Assembly: GCA_009776515.1 (NCBI GenBank)
Contig: WRNP01000035.1
Span: 1-13,931 of the forward strand
Source: Dehalococcoidia bacterium
GTDB lineage: Bacteria; Chloroflexota; Dehalococcoidia; Dehalococcoidales; UBA1222
Reading direction: 5' to 3'
Length of the DNA stretch: 13,931 nucleotides
Position numbers and translations under genes: made by a program. The notes under the pieces are model-generated. The model was not told where the DNA came from, searched no databases, and worked only from the letters and a program-made list of their open reading frames with translations. Shown here piece by piece: positions 12,967 through 13,931 of the stretch (position 1 is the stretch's first letter; the number at the start of each line of letters is the position of its first letter).

Positions 12967-13575
12967 ATGTGGTCGCTAGTCACCCTGACCCTGGGGATAT
13001 CCTTTTCCGGTGTCATTGCGCCCGGGCCGATGCTGGCCGTCGCCATCGCCAAAAGCTATAAGTCGCCCTGGGCTGGCACCCTCATGTCTTTGGGCCATGC
13101 CGTCGTCGAGGTGCCGCTCATCGCACTCATCTACTTCGGCTTCGCCCGCTTTTTTGAAAACCACGCCGTTCAACTCGCCTTAGCCATCCTAGGTGGCGGC
13201 ATGATCCTCTGGATGGGCATAGGCATGTTCCGAGATCGCCTTAAGATCGTGCGCGAGGGCAAAGATCTGCCCTACTCTGCTTTTGTGGCCGGCATCACAA
13301 TGAGCGCCCTCAATCCTTTTTTTCTGCTCTGGTGGGCCACCGCCGGTAGCCTGCTGGTGATGAAGTACCTAGACTTCGGGGGACGCGGGCTACTTATCCT
13401 ACTTGCCGCCCATTGGGTGTGCGACCTCGTTTGGCTAAGCTTAGTATCACAGCTCGTCCACCGTAGCCACCGCTTCATCTCACCGCGTTTTCAGGTATGG
13501 CTCTTCATCGCCATGTCCTTTTTCCTGGCAGGGTTCGGGGTATACTACATTGTCTCCGGCATAAGAATGATATAG
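12967..13575 (+). CDS. LysE/RhtB family transporter
   Basis: The 202-residue integral membrane protein has six predicted hydrophobic segments: about 4-24, 40-60, 66-86, 105-130, 138-160 and 175-198. The family marks are SGVIAPGPMLAV (14-25), with the conserved PGP, and ALNPFFLLWW (114-123). Length fits the family, which exports amino acids or similar small molecules out of the cytoplasm. The substrate cannot be told from sequence. ATG at 12967 has a TATAAT eight bases before it and no Shine-Dalgarno, so the mRNA is probably leaderless. The 32-base gap from RNase HI would also allow readthrough from that gene. A hairpin follows the stop. Confidence 0.92.
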   Translation: MWSLVTLTLGISFSGVIAPGPMLAVAIAKSYKSPWAGTLMSLGHAVVEVPLIALIYFGFARFFENHAVQLALAILGGGMILWMGIGMFRDRLKIVREGKDLPYSAFVAGITMSALNPFFLLWWATAGSLLVMKYLDFGGRGLLILLAAHWVCDLVWLSLVSQLVHRSHRFISPRFQVWLFIAMSFFLAGFGVYYIVSGIRMI

Positions 13576-13587
13576 ACACCTCTTGGG

Positions 13588-13609
13588 GCGACCATCGACG
13601 AATGGTCGC
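13588..13609 (+). terminator. Hairpin after the LysE-family gene, probable terminator
   Basis: gcgaccat (13588-13595) and atggtcgc (13602-13609) form a perfect 8-bp stem with a 6-base loop, 13 bases after the stop codon at 13573-13575. The downstream sequence is pyrimidine-rich (acaacctctcttctct) but has no long T run, so termination may be partial. Confidence 0.5.
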
Positions 13610-13706
13610 ACAACCTCTCTTCTCTCACCCAGCACAGTGCCCGATTTTAGGCGCATGTAGGCAAGTCGCCCACCATGAAACATGCGCACCCCAAGGCAAA
13701 TAACGT

Positions 13707-13736
13707 TTGACAATGACGCGTAGCTGGTCCTATCAT
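13707..13736 (+). promoter_or_regulatory. Promoter of tatA
   Basis: TTGACA (13707-13712), perfect, and TATCAT (13731-13736) are separated by 18 bases. Transcription would begin near 13743, leaving a leader of about 65 bases to the tatA ATG at 13807. Confidence 0.6.
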
Positions 13737-13806
13737 ATGGAGGCTAAATGCCGTTTTCGGTTTAAGCGAGCCGATTACTCATTAAACAGGCCGAATAGGG
13801 GGTTGT

Positions 13807-13931
13807 ATGCCATTCAAACTTGGTCCATTGGAGATCGTCCTTATCCTGGTCGTCATCCTGGTTATCTTTGGCGTAGGCAAGCTCCCGCAGGTCGGGTCTG
13901 CGCTCGGCAAGAGCATCCGGGCTTTCAAGGA
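13807..13931 (+). CDS. tatA: Twin-arginine translocase subunit TatA/TatE family, N-terminal fragment
   Basis: The first 41 residues are visible and the gene runs off the window. A short N-terminus (MPFKLGPLE) leads into one membrane helix (about 9-22). Then comes the hinge FGVGKLPQVG (21-30), matching the family's FGxxKLP, and the start of the amphipathic helix GSALGKSIRAFK. This is the classic TatA/TatE layout. The protein forms the pore-like part of the Tat system, which moves folded proteins across the membrane. ATG at 13807 has aggggg about five bases upstream, which fixes the start. A separate promoter (13707-13736) suggests it begins its own transcript. TatC would be expected downstream, outside the window. 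Choice between TatA and TatB relies on the short hinge motif. Confidence 0.9.
   Translation, partial: MPFKLGPLEIVLILVVILVIFGVGKLPQVGSALGKSIRAFK

Noticed and set aside
13748..13765. Five-codon frame (MPFSV) in the tatA leader with a GGAGG before it
   Set aside because: The predicted transcription start (about 13743) falls inside or after that Shine-Dalgarno, so it would not be on the mRNA; the frame is too short to judge.
1..13931. CRISPR arrays, complete insertion sequences, tRNA genes
   Set aside because: No regularly spaced repeats, no transposase-like frames with terminal repeats, and no cloverleaf with TTCRA-type T-loops were found on either strand by reading.

Overview
The window looks like a piece of a free-living bacterial chromosome, most likely Chloroflexota and perhaps Dehalococcoidia. 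That placement is an inference. It rests on the ECF sigma factor paired with a DUF5667 membrane protein, the lemA-htpX pair, the type A RNase P RNA and moderate GC. No 16S rRNA or other phylogenetic marker is present. Housekeeping genes alternate with AT-richer accessory genes and at least two decayed genes.

Layout. 1-186 (+) is the C-terminal end of a FAD-binding subunit of a molybdopterin (xanthine/CO dehydrogenase type) enzyme. 187-466 has no gene but is packed with inverted repeats. 467-1867 (-) is an AAA ATPase fused to a DUF234 nuclease-like domain. 2082-3779 (-) is lemA followed by an htpX-type M48 protease, read from a good promoter near 3925-3950. 4020-4589 (-) is a YdeI/OmdA-family protein. 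4663-6080 (-) is an ECF sigma factor and its DUF5667 membrane partner, overlapping by ATGA. 6250-6697 (+) is the wreck of a DUF4143-type ATPase. 6849-9241 (-) is recN followed by a GyrI-like gene, overlapping by GTGA. 9475-9869 (-) is rnpB. 10150-10426 (-) is a dead YafQ-type toxin gene. 10635-11327 (+) is a coiled-coil C4 zinc ribbon protein. 11480-12007 (-) is an AT-rich membrane-anchored orphan. 12476-12934 (+) is an RNase HI family gene behind an elaborate leader. 12967-13575 (+) is a LysE-family exporter. 13807 to the end (+) is the start of tatA.

How the parts relate. LemA/HtpX and sigma/DUF5667 look like envelope-stress or membrane-quality modules. RecN serves double-strand break repair. 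rnpB, the zinc ribbon gene and RNase HI form a loose RNA-metabolism neighbourhood, interrupted by an orphan gene and a toxin relic. Two genes (10635 and 12967) have a -10 box only 5-8 bases before the start codon and no Shine-Dalgarno, so they are probably leaderless. Other genes (lemA, recN, sigma, tatA) have clear Shine-Dalgarno sites.

I found no CRISPR array, no complete mobile element, no tRNA and no convincing new multi-gene system. The most unusual items are the mini-ORF/hairpin leader before RNase HI, the two precisely readable pseudogenes, the leaderless starts and the nested inverted repeats at 209-466.
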